Translations under genes and position numbers: made by a program
Shown here: one piece after another, positions 19,856 through 28,235 of the stretch
How positions within the stretch are numbered: the stretch's first letter is position 1
Layout of the letters: every line of letters starts with the position of its first letter
DNA from: Nocardioides turkmenicus
GTDB lineage: Bacteria > Actinomycetota > Actinomycetes > Propionibacteriales > Nocardioidaceae
Direction of reading: 5' to 3'
DNA: 64,000 nt
Assembly: GCF_011045035.1 (NCBI RefSeq)
Contig: NZ_JAALAA010000005.1
Span: 1-64,000, forward strand
Notes under the pieces: generated by a model
Told to the model about the DNA's origin: nothing
Database searches by the model: none
What the model saw: the letters and a program-made list of their open reading frames with translations, nothing else

Positions 19856-21441
19856 TCGAGCTGCGAGGGATCACGTTCACCCCGCCTGACTCCTCCGAGC
19901 ACGTGCTCAAGGACGTCGACCTCACCGTCGAGGAGGGCGAGCTGCTGCTCGTCTCCGGCCCGACCGGCTCCGGCAAGTCGACGCTGCTCGGCGTCCTCGC
20001 CGGCCTGGTGCCGCGCTTCTCCGGCGGGGTTCTGGAAGGCGACCTGATGCTGGACGGCGCCTCGATCGTCCGTACGCCGCCGCGCGAGCGTGCCGGGATC
20101 ATCGGTTACGTCGGCCAGGACCCGGTGGCCGGCTTCGTCACAGACACGGTCGAGGAGGAGCTGGCCTACGGCATGGAGCAGCTCGGGCTCCCGCCGGCGA
20201 CCATGCGGCGCCGGGTCGAGGAGACCCTCGACCTGCTCGGCATCGCCGAGCTGCGGCAGCGGTCGCTGCGTACGCTCTCGGGCGGGCAGCAGCAGCGCGT
20301 CGCGATCGGCTCGGTCCTCACCACCCACCCGCGGGTCGTGGTGCTCGACGAGCCCACCTCCGCCCTCGACCCGACCGCCGCCGAGGACGTGCTCGCCACC
20401 ATCACCCGGCTCGTCCACGACCTCGGCACCTCCGTCGTCCTCGCCGAGCACCGCCTCGAGCGCGTCGTCCCCTTCGCCGACCGGATCGCCCTTCTCGTCG
20501 GCGACGGCTCCGTCGCCGTCGGCGACCCCGGCGACGTCCTCGAGGACTCGCCCGTCGTACCGCCCCTCGTCGAGCTCGGGCGTGAGCTCGGCTGGTCGCC
20601 GCTGCCGTTGACGGTGCGGGATGCGAGGCGGAAGGCGCGGGCGTTGGGATACCCGGTTAACCGGGTATCCCTGAACCTCTCTGGCAATGCAACGCCAGAG
20701 AGGTGCAGGAAAAGCCTGAGAAGTTCCGGCCTCACCGTCACCCGAGGACGTACACCGGTCCTGCACGACGTCTCGATCGACCTGCCCGCGGGGCGGGTGA
20801 CAGCGCTGATGGGGCGCAACGGCTCGGGCAAGTCGACGCTGCTGTGGACGCTGCAGGGGACCCAGAAGCGGCTGGCCGGGTCGGTGGACGTCGGCGGCAA
20901 GGATCCGGCGATCCTCGACCCCGAGGAGCGCCGCACCCTCGTCGGGCTGCTGCCGCAGACCGCGGCGGACCTGCTCTACCTGGAGACGGTGGCCGAGGAG
21001 TGCGACGCGGGCGGACCGCGGACGCGCGAGATCCTCGACAGCCTCGTCCCGGGCATCCCCGACGACCAGCACCCGCGCGACCTCTCCGAGGGGCAGCGCC
21101 TCGCCCTGGCACTGGCGCTGATCCTGAGCGCCGACCCGCCGATCGTGCTCCTCGACGAGCCCACCCGCGGCCTCGACTACGCGGCGAAGCACGCGCTCGC
21201 TGCGATCCTCCGCGACCTCACCGACGCGGGCAAGGCGGTCCTGGTGGCGACCCACGACGTCGAGTTCGTCGCCGAGGCCGCCGACGACGTGGTGGTGCTC
21301 GCCGACGGCGAGGTGGTCTCCGCGGGCGACGTACGCAGCGTCACCGCCGAGTCGCCGGCCTTCGCGCCCCAGGTGAGCAAGGTCTTCGGGCCGGGCTGGC
21401 TGAGCGTGCGCGAGGTCGTCGAGGCGGTGGGCGAGGGATGA
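19852..21441 (+). CDS. ECF transporter ATPase, fused EcfA-EcfA'
   Basis: 529 residues carrying both nucleotide-binding domains. First domain: Walker A SGPTGSGKSTLLGVL, Q-loop GYVGQDP, signature LSGGQQQRVAIGS, Walker B RVVVLDEPTSALD, switch His AEHRLE. Second domain: GRNGSGKSTLLWTL, LLPQT, a degenerate signature LSEGQRLALALALIL, IVLLDEPTRGLD, ATHDVEF. The linker (about residues 264-287) is encoded by two palindromes (see 20646). It overlaps neighbours at both ends by ATGA. It powers the S subunit encoded next. The uneven signatures suggest two unequal ATP sites. Confidence 0.92.
   Translation: MIELRGITFTPPDSSEHVLKDVDLTVEEGELLLVSGPTGSGKSTLLGVLAGLVPRFSGGVLEGDLMLDGASIVRTPPRERAGIIGYVGQDPVAGFVTDTVEEELAYGMEQLGLPPATMRRRVEETLDLLGIAELRQRSLRTLSGGQQQRVAIGSVLTTHPRVVVLDEPTSALDPTAAEDVLATITRLVHDLGTSVVLAEHRLERVVPFADRIALLVGDGSVAVGDPGDVLEDSPVVPPLVELGRELGWSPLPLTVRDARRKARALGYPVNRVSLNLSGNATPERCRKSLRSSGLTVTRGRTPVLHDVSIDLPAGRVTALMGRNGSGKSTLLWTLQGTQKRLAGSVDVGGKDPAILDPEERRTLVGLLPQTAADLLYLETVAEECDAGGPRTREILDSLVPGIPDDQHPRDLSEGQRLALALALILSADPPIVLLDEPTRGLDYAAKHALAAILRDLTDAGKAVLVATHDVEFVAEAADDVVVLADGEVVSAGDVRSVTAESPAFAPQVSKVFGPGWLSVREVVEAVGEG
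20646..20704 (+). repeat. Double palindrome inside the fused ATPase gene
   Basis: A 26-bp perfect palindrome centred on GGTTAACC (20646-20671) is followed by a hairpin with 11-bp arms, ACCTCTCTGGC (20675-20685) and GCCAGAGAGGT (20694-20704). Both lie in frame in the linker between the two ATPase domains. The base composition (TTAACC, CTCTCTGG) differs from the surrounding GC-rich coding sequence, so an inserted element that kept the frame is plausible. Confidence 0.85.
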
Positions 21442-22232
21442 TCAGGTTCTCGCCCCGCACCGCTCTTCTGCTCGCGATCATCTCCGTGGCCGGGCTGATG
21501 ATGTTCGCCTGGCCGCTGCTGCTCCACGGCTACGAGCGGGTGCAGCCGCCGTTCATCTTCCTCGCGCTGCTGCCGCTGATGCTGGTGGTGCTGCTGAGCG
21601 AGCTCGCCGCGGGCGGCATCGACACCCGGATGATCGCGCTCCTCGGCGTGCTCAGCGCGATCGAGGCCGTCCTGCGCGCGGTCTCCGCCGGCACCGGCGG
21701 GGTGGAGCTGGTCTTCTTCATGCTCATCCTCGGCGGCCGGGTCTTCGGCCCTGCCTTCGGGTTCGTGCTCGGCTGCACCAGCCTGTTCGTCGCGGCGCTG
21801 GTCACCGCCGGCGTCGGGCCGTGGCTGCCCTACCAGATGCTCGGCGCCGCCTGGGTCGCCATGGGCGCCGGGCTCCTGCCACGCGCCACCGGGCGCACAG
21901 AGATCGCCTTGCTCGCTGCGTACGGAATCTTCGCCTCGTACGTCTACGGGCTCCTGCTCAACCTGCAGGGCTGGCCGCTGCTCACCGGGGTCACCGTGCC
22001 CGGGGCGAGCGGCAACCTCTCCTACGAGCCCGGTGCCGCGTTCGGCGAGAACCTGGCGACGTTCCTGCGCTACACCCTGGTCACCTCGACCAGCAGCTGG
22101 GACACCATGCGCGCGATCACCACCGCGATCGCGGTCGCCCTCCTCGGGCCGGCAGTCCTCGCCACCCTCCGCCGAGCCGCTCGCCGAGCCATGATCACCC
22201 CCGCCGAGCCGTCACTCCGGTCGGCCGAGTAG
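21438..22232 (+). CDS. ECF transporter substrate-binding (S) subunit, probable cobalamin specificity
   Basis: 264 residues with about six to seven membrane helices, the size range of ECF S subunits. Segments include GVELVFFMLILGGRVFGPAFGF and GPWLPYQMLGAAWVAMGAGL; the latter resembles the large S subunits (CbrT-like/QueT-like) that carry a W-P-Y-Q-M stretch. Cobalamin is inferred from the riboswitch at the head of the operon. Cobalt or a precursor such as cobinamide remain alternatives. The last codons (SLRSAE) are formed by a 21-bp repeat unit shared with the intergenic region after it. Confidence 0.85.
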   Translation: MIRFSPRTALLLAIISVAGLMMFAWPLLLHGYERVQPPFIFLALLPLMLVVLLSELAAGGIDTRMIALLGVLSAIEAVLRAVSAGTGGVELVFFMLILGGRVFGPAFGFVLGCTSLFVAALVTAGVGPWLPYQMLGAAWVAMGAGLLPRATGRTEIALLAAYGIFASYVYGLLLNLQGWPLLTGVTVPGASGNLSYEPGAAFGENLATFLRYTLVTSTSSWDTMRAITTAIAVALLGPAVLATLRRAARRAMITPAEPSLRSAE

Positions 22233-22428
22233 TCGCTCCTGTCGGCCGAGATCTGGCCGGCGCCGCACGTGTAACACGTCGTTCGTAGGACTATCCGGTC
22301 GTTCCGAAAGGGCGAGTAGTTCCACGAACGACGTGTTACAGCCCGCTGCAGCCGCACCCGCCGACGCCTCGGCCGACGCACGTGACGTCTCGGCCGACGC
22401 GCATGACGTCTCGGCCGACCGGAGTGAC
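22211..22428. repeat. Composite inverted repeat with 21-bp units, between EcfS and hydrolase genes
   Basis: An outer perfect 19-bp inverted repeat (22211-22229 with 22410-22428) and a second pair (22241-22251 with 22388-22398) enclose a perfect 17-bp hairpin (22270-22286 with 22324-22340, TGTAACACGTCGTTCGT). The right side has three tandem 21-bp units of the form CTCGGCCGAC-N5-TGACGT (22368-22430). The left side has two units in reverse orientation, the first inside the EcfS stop region. It lies between convergent genes and may serve as a two-way terminator. Confidence 0.85.
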
Positions 22429-22441
22429 GTCTCGGCGCCGG

Positions 22442-23365
22442 TCAGGCGCGCTGGTGCTCGGAGACCCGGGCAAGGAATCCGAGCAGCAGCTGATGGACGC
22501 GGTCGGGCTGCTCCATCTGTACGAAGTGGGTGCCGTCGAGCTCGACGAAGGTGCCGTTCTTGAGGTCGGAGGCGACCCGCGACATGTGGCGCGCCCCGGC
22601 GATGAGGTCGCGGGTGCCCGCGACCAGCACGACCGGCACCTTGATGCGGCGCGGGGAGACCGAGCGGCGCTGGGAGGTGCGCAGCGCGAGGTGGAAGTAC
22701 CACTCGACCGGGGTGGTCAGGAACTCGGCCAGCGCGGCCGCGGCGAGCTCGGGGTCGGGGACCTTCCCGATCAGCCCGGCCTTCGAGAACATCTCGATCG
22801 CCCGCGGCCCGAGCTCGAGGCGGGTCGCCACGGGGGTGATGAGGGAGCCGGTGCGGCGCAGCACCTTCGCGGCGGTGCGGGTCACGAGCGCGGCGGCCGG
22901 GGCGGGCAGCGGCAGCGGCCCGAGCATCGACTTGAAGGTGTCGCCGGGCACCCCGGCGACCCCGAAGATGCCGGAGACCCGCTCGGGGTGGTCCGCGGCC
23001 AGCTCAAAGGCGGTGTTGACGCCGATCGACCAGCCCATCACGACCGGCCGCGAGAGCGCGAAGGCGTCCATCACCGACAACGCGTCCTCGGCGAAGTGTC
23101 GCGAGGTGGTCTGCTCCAGGTCCTTGGGTCGCGCCGAGCCGGAGGTGCCGCGGTGCTGCCAGGAGACGACGCGTACGCCGCACGAGGTGTGCAGCAGCGC
23201 CGGCCAGTTCCACGGGCCGGTGCCGAGACCGTTGCACAGCAGCACGGTCGGCCCGTCGATCACGCCCTCAGGGTCGTTGGTCCAGGCGCGGATCAGGGTG
23301 CCGTCGTCGGAGAGCACGTCACGGAACGCGACCGTCGACTCGGCCATCGCCCGCGGAACACTCAT
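22442..23365 (-). CDS. Alpha/beta-fold hydrolase
   Basis: 307 residues. The nucleophile elbow is VVMGWSIGVNTA (Ser in GWSIG). An acid is in VAGTRDLIAG and a His in DGTHFVQMEQPDRV. The N-terminal oxyanion region is LCNGLGTGPWNW. These fit soluble esterases/hydrolases of the haloperoxidase-like group. The substrate is unknown. It is the downstream gene of a two-gene unit: its ATG overlaps the stop of the 112-residue gene (ATGA). Confidence 0.88.
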   Translation of the reverse strand: MSVPRAMAESTVAFRDVLSDDGTLIRAWTNDPEGVIDGPTVLLCNGLGTGPWNWPALLHTSCGVRVVSWQHRGTSGSARPKDLEQTTSRHFAEDALSVMDAFALSRPVVMGWSIGVNTAFELAADHPERVSGIFGVAGVPGDTFKSMLGPLPLPAPAAALVTRTAAKVLRRTGSLITPVATRLELGPRAIEMFSKAGLIGKVPDPELAAAALAEFLTTPVEWYFHLALRTSQRRSVSPRRIKVPVVLVAGTRDLIAGARHMSRVASDLKNGTFVELDGTHFVQMEQPDRVHQLLLGFLARVSEHQRA

Positions 23366-23700
23366 GCAGACATTCTCTCCGATGCGAGCAGCTGGAGGTA
23401 GTGCTGGACGTCTTCACGCTCGGCACGCCGGAGCAGGAGCGCCTCCTCGGCGGCCTTCGCGTTGTGGCGGGCGACGAGCTGGGAGGCGACCGGCCAGGCG
23501 AGCAGCAGCTGGATCGGTCGCAGGAACGGGCCCACCATCCGCCCCGCGGTGCGAGCGGCGAAGAGGGCGGCGACCTGGGCGACGGCAGTGGTGTGTGCGG
23601 GGGCGATGACGGTCGACAACGGAGCAACTCCAGAGACAGGCGGGGGACCGGATGGAGGAAGTGCGGGGGAGTTGTCACCAAACTGTAGTGACCCGAACAT
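23362..23700 (-). CDS. Small protein of unknown function, coupled to the hydrolase
   Basis: 112 residues from ATG 23700. A Pro-rich start is followed by Ala-rich helices (VAQVAALFAARTAGRMVG; LLLAWPVASQLVARHNAKAA) and an acidic/Arg helix (LLRRAEREDVQHYLQLL). One segment could be membrane-embedded. The stop overlaps the hydrolase start. No family is recognised. Coupled position and regular codon use support that it is real. Confidence 0.62.
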   Translation of the reverse strand: MFGSLQFGDNSPALPPSGPPPVSGVAPLSTVIAPAHTTAVAQVAALFAARTAGRMVGPFLRPIQLLLAWPVASQLVARHNAKAAEEALLLRRAEREDVQHYLQLLASERMSA

Positions 23701-23770
23701 TCGGAGTCAGTGACGATCCGATGTCGCTTGTGTGAAACGCCCCACTACGTCGTGCGACGAGGCGCGTACG

Positions 23771-24655
23771 TCACGCCGGGGTCGACTCCGCCGGCACGTG
23801 ATGATCGGGCTTGCCAGTGCGCGTCGCCCCTGCTGAGGCGACCACGACACAGGCGATGGCCAGCCACTGCAGGACCGAGAGACCCTCGTGCAGGACCAGG
23901 ATCGCGGCCAGCGCACCGGCAGCCGGCTCCAGCGACATCAGGATCGCGTAGAGCCCCGGCTTGATCGAACGCAGGGCAACAAGATCGAGCGAGTAGGGGA
24001 TCACCGACGACATCAGGCCCACCATCAGCCCCACCAGCCACACGTGTGGAGACCCCAGCCCGTCGGCGTACGCCATCGCCGCAGGGGTCAGCGCCGCCGC
24101 CGCGACGGTGGAGGCCAGCGCGAGCCCGTCAAGCCCCTCCCAGCGGGCGCCGGTCGCCTTCGACAGCACGATGTACGCTGCCCAGCAGGCCCCCGCGAGC
24201 AACGCGAACAGCACGCCCACGAGCGAGATCCGGCCGGGCTCGAGACCGAGCAGGATCACTCCGGCCGCCGCCAGTGCGACCCAGACCAGGTCGCGGGCAC
24301 GCCGCGAGGTGACCAGGGCGATCGTGAGCGGGCCGATGAACTCGATCGTGACCGCGATCCCGATCGGGAGCCGGGCGAAGGCCTGGTAGATCGCCCAGTT
24401 CATCAGCCCGAGCGAGGCTCCGAACGCGACCACGACCAGCCAGTCGCGCCGCGACAGCCCCCGGACCCGAGGCCGGGTGATCGCCAGCAGGATCAGCGCG
24501 GACATCGATAGCCGCAGCCACACCATGGCCGTCGGCGTGACCTCGTCGAAGAGCGACTTCGCGAAGGTCGCGCCGACCTGCACCGACGCGATCCCGATCA
24601 GGACCAGGACGACCGGGTGGGCAAGCCTCGCCCGGAAAGAGGAAGCATGCACCAC
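23771..24655 (-). CDS. EamA/DMT-family exporter (RhtA-like)
   Basis: 294 residues with ten predicted helices in two EamA repeats (about 13-140 and 150-280). VWLRLSMSALILL and MNWAIYQAFARLPIGIAVTIEFIGPL are typical of the RhtA (threonine/homoserine efflux) branch. GTG 24655 is used as start. It is likely an inner-membrane amino-acid or metabolite exporter; substrate unproven. It is co-directional with the GH65 gene upstream but separated by 29 nt. Confidence 0.85.
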   Translation of the reverse strand: MVHASSFRARLAHPVVLVLIGIASVQVGATFAKSLFDEVTPTAMVWLRLSMSALILLAITRPRVRGLSRRDWLVVVAFGASLGLMNWAIYQAFARLPIGIAVTIEFIGPLTIALVTSRRARDLVWVALAAAGVILLGLEPGRISLVGVLFALLAGACWAAYIVLSKATGARWEGLDGLALASTVAAAALTPAAMAYADGLGSPHVWLVGLMVGLMSSVIPYSLDLVALRSIKPGLYAILMSLEPAAGALAAILVLHEGLSVLQWLAIACVVVASAGATRTGKPDHHVPAESTPA

Positions 24656-24684
24656 CCGGTCAGTCTAGGCCAGGTAAAGACCGG

Positions 24685-27330
24685 CTACTCGGCCGAGTCC
24701 GTCTGCGAGATGTTGGACAGGTTGGCGGCCTTGTTGGCCTCCTCCGCGAGCCGCTCGGAGCCGCGCGGAGGGTCGTGCGGCACCATCGGGTGCTCCACGT
24801 GGTCCAGCTCGTAGATCTCCGGCGGGATCGGCGTCGGGACGGTGGCGGTGATCTTCGACCCGTCCGGCCGTACGCCGCCGTGCGGCTCCTCGTCCAGGTG
24901 AGTGCCGATCCGCGGCCCCTGGTCGGCGAGAGGCACGATGACCGGCGAGCCCTTCGACACCACGAACTCCTCTCCGCGGACGCTGATCGGGATGTCGAAC
25001 TCCTCGCCCGGGGTGTCGACGACCGTGAAGACGATCTGGTCACGGGTGACCGCGACCTGCATCCGGGTCGAGTGCCACTGCACCCGGAAGATCAGCGAGC
25101 CCCACGAGTCCGGGAGACGCGGGTCGAAGGAGAGCCTGCCGTCGTAGTCGCGCATCCCGCCGAAGCCGAAGGCGAGCCCGCCCCACACGCCGCCGGTCGA
25201 GGCGATGTGCATCCCGTCGACGGTGTTGCCGTGCATGTTGTGCAGATCGACGTAGAGCGCGTCGTAGAAGTAGCGCAGCGCGTCGTCGTGGTAGCCGACC
25301 TCGGCCGCCATGATCGACTGCACGACCGCCGACAGCGTCGAGTCTCCGGTGGTGATCGGGTCGTAGTACTCGAAGTCGGCGCGCTTCTCCTCGGCGGTGA
25401 ACCGGTTGCCCTGCTGGAAGAGGGCGAGCACGACGTCGGTCTGCTTGAGCACCTGGAACCGGTAGATCACCAGCGGGTGGTAGTGCAGCAGCAGCGGACG
25501 TACCTCGTCGGGGGTGTTGGGCAGGTCCCACACCTCGCGGTCGAGGAAGTTGTCGTCCTGCGGGTGGATCCCCAGACCCTCGTCGTAGGGGATGTGCATG
25601 GCCGCGGCGCAGCGACCCCACTCCACGACCTCGTCGGGGGAGAGGTCGAGCCGGCCGATGACCTGCGCGTACTCGCGCGGGTACTCCGTCCGGAGCATCT
25701 CGATCGTCTCGACGGCCTTCTCCAGGTTGTAGCGGGCCATCACGTTGGTGAACAGGTTGTTGTTGACCACCGTGGTGTACTCGTCCGGCCCGGTCACGCC
25801 GTGGATGTGGAACGACGGCTCGCCGTTGTGGCGCCAGAAGCCGAGGTCGGCCCACATCCGCGCGGTCTCGACCAGGATGTCGACGCCCTCACGGATCAGG
25901 TAACCGGTGTCGCCGGTCGCGTAGACGTACTTCATCAGCGCGAAGGCGATGTCGGCGTCGATGTGAACCTGCGCGGTGCCGGCCGCGTAGTAGGCCGAGG
26001 CCTCCTGGCCGTTGATGGTGCGCCATGCGAACAGCGCGCCCTTCGCCGCCATCTCCAGCGCCCGCTGCCGGGCCGCCGGGAGCATCACCGAGCGGGCGTG
26101 CATGACGTTGCGGGCGACCTCGGGCTGGGTGTAGCAGAGGAACGGGACGACGTAGCACTCCGTGTCCCAGAAATAGTGTCCCTCGTAGCCGGAGCCGGTG
26201 ACGCCCTTCGCGGGCACGCCGAGCCCGTCGGTGCGGGCGGTCGCCTGCGCCAGGGAGAACAGGTTGAACCGGATCGCCTGCTGGGCTGCCGCGATGTCCT
26301 CGTCGTCCTCGGCCGCCGCGGCGGTGATCTCGACGTCGGCTGCCGACCAGAACTCGTCGTACCAGTTGCGCTGGTCGCGCTCGAAGTGACCGATGCCCAG
26401 CCGGATCGCCCGGTCGAGCGTACGTCCGCAGCGGTCCGCCAGCTCGCGCACCGGCACCCCGCGGGAGGTGTGGTACGCCACCGTCTTCTGCATCCGCAGC
26501 GTGCTGCCCTCGGTGGCGTCGACCCGGAAGACGGTCTTGGCCAGGTCGTCCTCGGCGCGGACCACGGTCTCGACCGGGTCCGGGGTGTCGATCTGGTGGG
26601 CGGCGCTGACGGCGATCGTCATCCCGGAGTTGGCGCACCGGTAGCCGAGGGTCATCTGGTCCTCGTCGGCGACCGACATCTGCGGGATGAGGACACGGGT
26701 GTCGAACGCGGAGGCCTTGCGCGGGTCCATGCCCTCGCCGAGCGCCGCCGCCGGCACGTGGTACTCGTCCTTGCCGTCCTGCCGGTTGAGCAGCTGGGAC
26801 GAGATCACGATCGGCGCCGTGCCGCTCAGCATCGTGATCTCCAGGGTCTGGATCGAGAGGTGACGCTGGGTCATCGACACCATCCGGGTCGACTTGATCG
26901 CGACCCGCTTGCCCGACGGCGTACGCCACACCAGGTGTCGCCGCAGCACACCCTCGCGGAAGTCGAGCACCCGCTCGTACTCCTCCAGGTCGGAGGTGCC
27001 GAAGGTCAGCGGCTCGTCGTCGACGTAGATCTTCATGATCTTGGCGTCGGGGGCGTTGACGATCGTCTGGCCGGTCTTCGCGAAGCCGTAGGCGTTCTCG
27101 GCGTGACGGATCGGCCAGGTCTCGTGGAACCCGTTGATGAAGGTGCCGTGCGCATAGGTCGGGCGCCCCTCCTCAGGGGTGCCGCGCATGCCGAGATAGC
27201 CGTTGGCGACGCTGAAGATCGTCTCGGTCAGGCCGAGATCGTCGGGGGAGTAGCTGGTCTCCACCAGCCGCCACGGGTCGATGGGGTAACGGGCCCGGTC
27301 CAAGGGGTTCGGGCCGACGTTGGTCTTCAC
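24685..27330 (-). CDS. Glycoside hydrolase family 65 phosphorylase
   Basis: 881 residues, longer than usual (about 750-800) through extra N- and C-terminal stretches. GH65 enzymes phosphorolyse alpha-glucosides (maltose, trehalose, kojibiose, nigerose) to beta-glucose 1-phosphate. The substrate-binding segment GHYFWDTECYVVPFL and the catalytic Glu in GVTGPDEYTTVVNNN (about residue 517) are intact. GTG 27330 overlaps the stop of the HAD phosphoglucomutase gene upstream. Together they would turn a disaccharide plus phosphate into glucose 6-phosphate. Which disaccharide is open. Confidence 0.93.
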   Translation of the reverse strand: MKTNVGPNPLDRARYPIDPWRLVETSYSPDDLGLTETIFSVANGYLGMRGTPEEGRPTYAHGTFINGFHETWPIRHAENAYGFAKTGQTIVNAPDAKIMKIYVDDEPLTFGTSDLEEYERVLDFREGVLRRHLVWRTPSGKRVAIKSTRMVSMTQRHLSIQTLEITMLSGTAPIVISSQLLNRQDGKDEYHVPAAALGEGMDPRKASAFDTRVLIPQMSVADEDQMTLGYRCANSGMTIAVSAAHQIDTPDPVETVVRAEDDLAKTVFRVDATEGSTLRMQKTVAYHTSRGVPVRELADRCGRTLDRAIRLGIGHFERDQRNWYDEFWSAADVEITAAAAEDDEDIAAAQQAIRFNLFSLAQATARTDGLGVPAKGVTGSGYEGHYFWDTECYVVPFLCYTQPEVARNVMHARSVMLPAARQRALEMAAKGALFAWRTINGQEASAYYAAGTAQVHIDADIAFALMKYVYATGDTGYLIREGVDILVETARMWADLGFWRHNGEPSFHIHGVTGPDEYTTVVNNNLFTNVMARYNLEKAVETIEMLRTEYPREYAQVIGRLDLSPDEVVEWGRCAAAMHIPYDEGLGIHPQDDNFLDREVWDLPNTPDEVRPLLLHYHPLVIYRFQVLKQTDVVLALFQQGNRFTAEEKRADFEYYDPITTGDSTLSAVVQSIMAAEVGYHDDALRYFYDALYVDLHNMHGNTVDGMHIASTGGVWGGLAFGFGGMRDYDGRLSFDPRLPDSWGSLIFRVQWHSTRMQVAVTRDQIVFTVVDTPGEEFDIPISVRGEEFVVSKGSPVIVPLADQGPRIGTHLDEEPHGGVRPDGSKITATVPTPIPPEIYELDHVEHPMVPHDPPRGSERLAEEANKAANLSNISQTDSAE

Positions 27331-28097
27331 TGCTGTGCTCCTCGAGCAGGTGGTTCAGGACTGTGTCCGTCAGGGATGAGTTCAGCAAGGTCCGATACGA
27401 CGAGGCTGGCGCCGGCGGCCGTGAGGGTGTCGTGGCCCGCACCACGATCCACCCCGACGACGAGCGCGAATTCTCCTGCCTTGCCGGCGCGCACCCCGGA
27501 GACCGCGTCCTCGAGAACGACGGCCTCGTCCGGGGTGGCTCCGAGGACCTTACCGGCGTAGACGAAGGTGTCCGGCGCCGGCTTGCCGGGTAGGCCCTGC
27601 TCATCTGCGACGGCTCCCGACACGACGGTCTCGAAGCGGTCCAGCAGCCCCGCCGCCTTCAGCACGGTCGGAGCGTTGACCGACGACGACACCACGCCGA
27701 GCCGGACATCGAGCGTAGCGAGGTAGTCCAAGAACCTCACCGAGCCGGGGTAGGCCTCCACGCCGTCCCGCTCGAGCACCAGGTTGAAGGCGTTGTTCTT
27801 CCGGTTGCCGAGACCGCAGACGGTCTCCAGCTCCGGCGCATCGTCCGGGGTGCCCTCGGGAAGCCGGATGCCCCGGGAGGCGAGGAAGTCACGCACGCCG
27901 TCGTAGCGCGGCTTGCCGTCGACGTACGCGAAGTAGTCCTGGTCGGTGTAGGCCGGCGCCCCCGGTGTCTTCTCCTGGAGATAGGCGTTGAACATCTCCT
28001 CCCACGCGCGCATGTGCACGACCGCGGTCGGCGTGATCACGCCGTCGAGGTCGAAGAGGATCGCGGTGAACTGCTCCCAGGAAACAGGTCTGGTCAT
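27327..28097 (-). CDS. HAD-family beta-phosphoglucomutase
   Basis: 256 residues. The HAD nucleophile motif is ILFDLDGVITPTA (the second Asp is the acid/base). Motif II Ser is in GVVSSSVNAPTVL and the Lys/Asp motifs in GKPAPDTFVYAGKVLG and VVLEDAVSGVRAGKAG. This matches PgmB, which converts beta-glucose 1-phosphate to glucose 6-phosphate and is usually paired with GH65 phosphorylases. It is coupled to that gene by a GTGA overlap, making the pathway call strong. Confidence 0.92.
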   Translation of the reverse strand: MTRPVSWEQFTAILFDLDGVITPTAVVHMRAWEEMFNAYLQEKTPGAPAYTDQDYFAYVDGKPRYDGVRDFLASRGIRLPEGTPDDAPELETVCGLGNRKNNAFNLVLERDGVEAYPGSVRFLDYLATLDVRLGVVSSSVNAPTVLKAAGLLDRFETVVSGAVADEQGLPGKPAPDTFVYAGKVLGATPDEAVVLEDAVSGVRAGKAGEFALVVGVDRGAGHDTLTAAGASLVVSDLAELIPDGHSPEPPARGAQQ

Positions 28098-28235
28098 GAC
28101 TTCAGGCTAGGGGCTGGGCCGCCCAGGCCGAAGAATCCGCGCCCGGGGGATACCGCAGACGTGGGTCGTTTTCCGGTGCGTTCTTTCGCTGAAATCTCCT
28201 GGTCACAGACGTCGAGCGGGTGGATGCTGGAAGAC

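Noticed and set aside
22368..22430. Possible CRISPR array
   Set aside because: Three tandem 21-bp units have no spacers of constant length between them and no cas genes are near; a degenerate tandem repeat fits better.
22333..22703. Short frames with heptapeptide repeats (DVSADxx on one strand, SAETSxx on the other)
   Set aside because: They arise from the 21-bp DNA repeat, which keeps frames open on both strands; no ribosome site or conserved domain.
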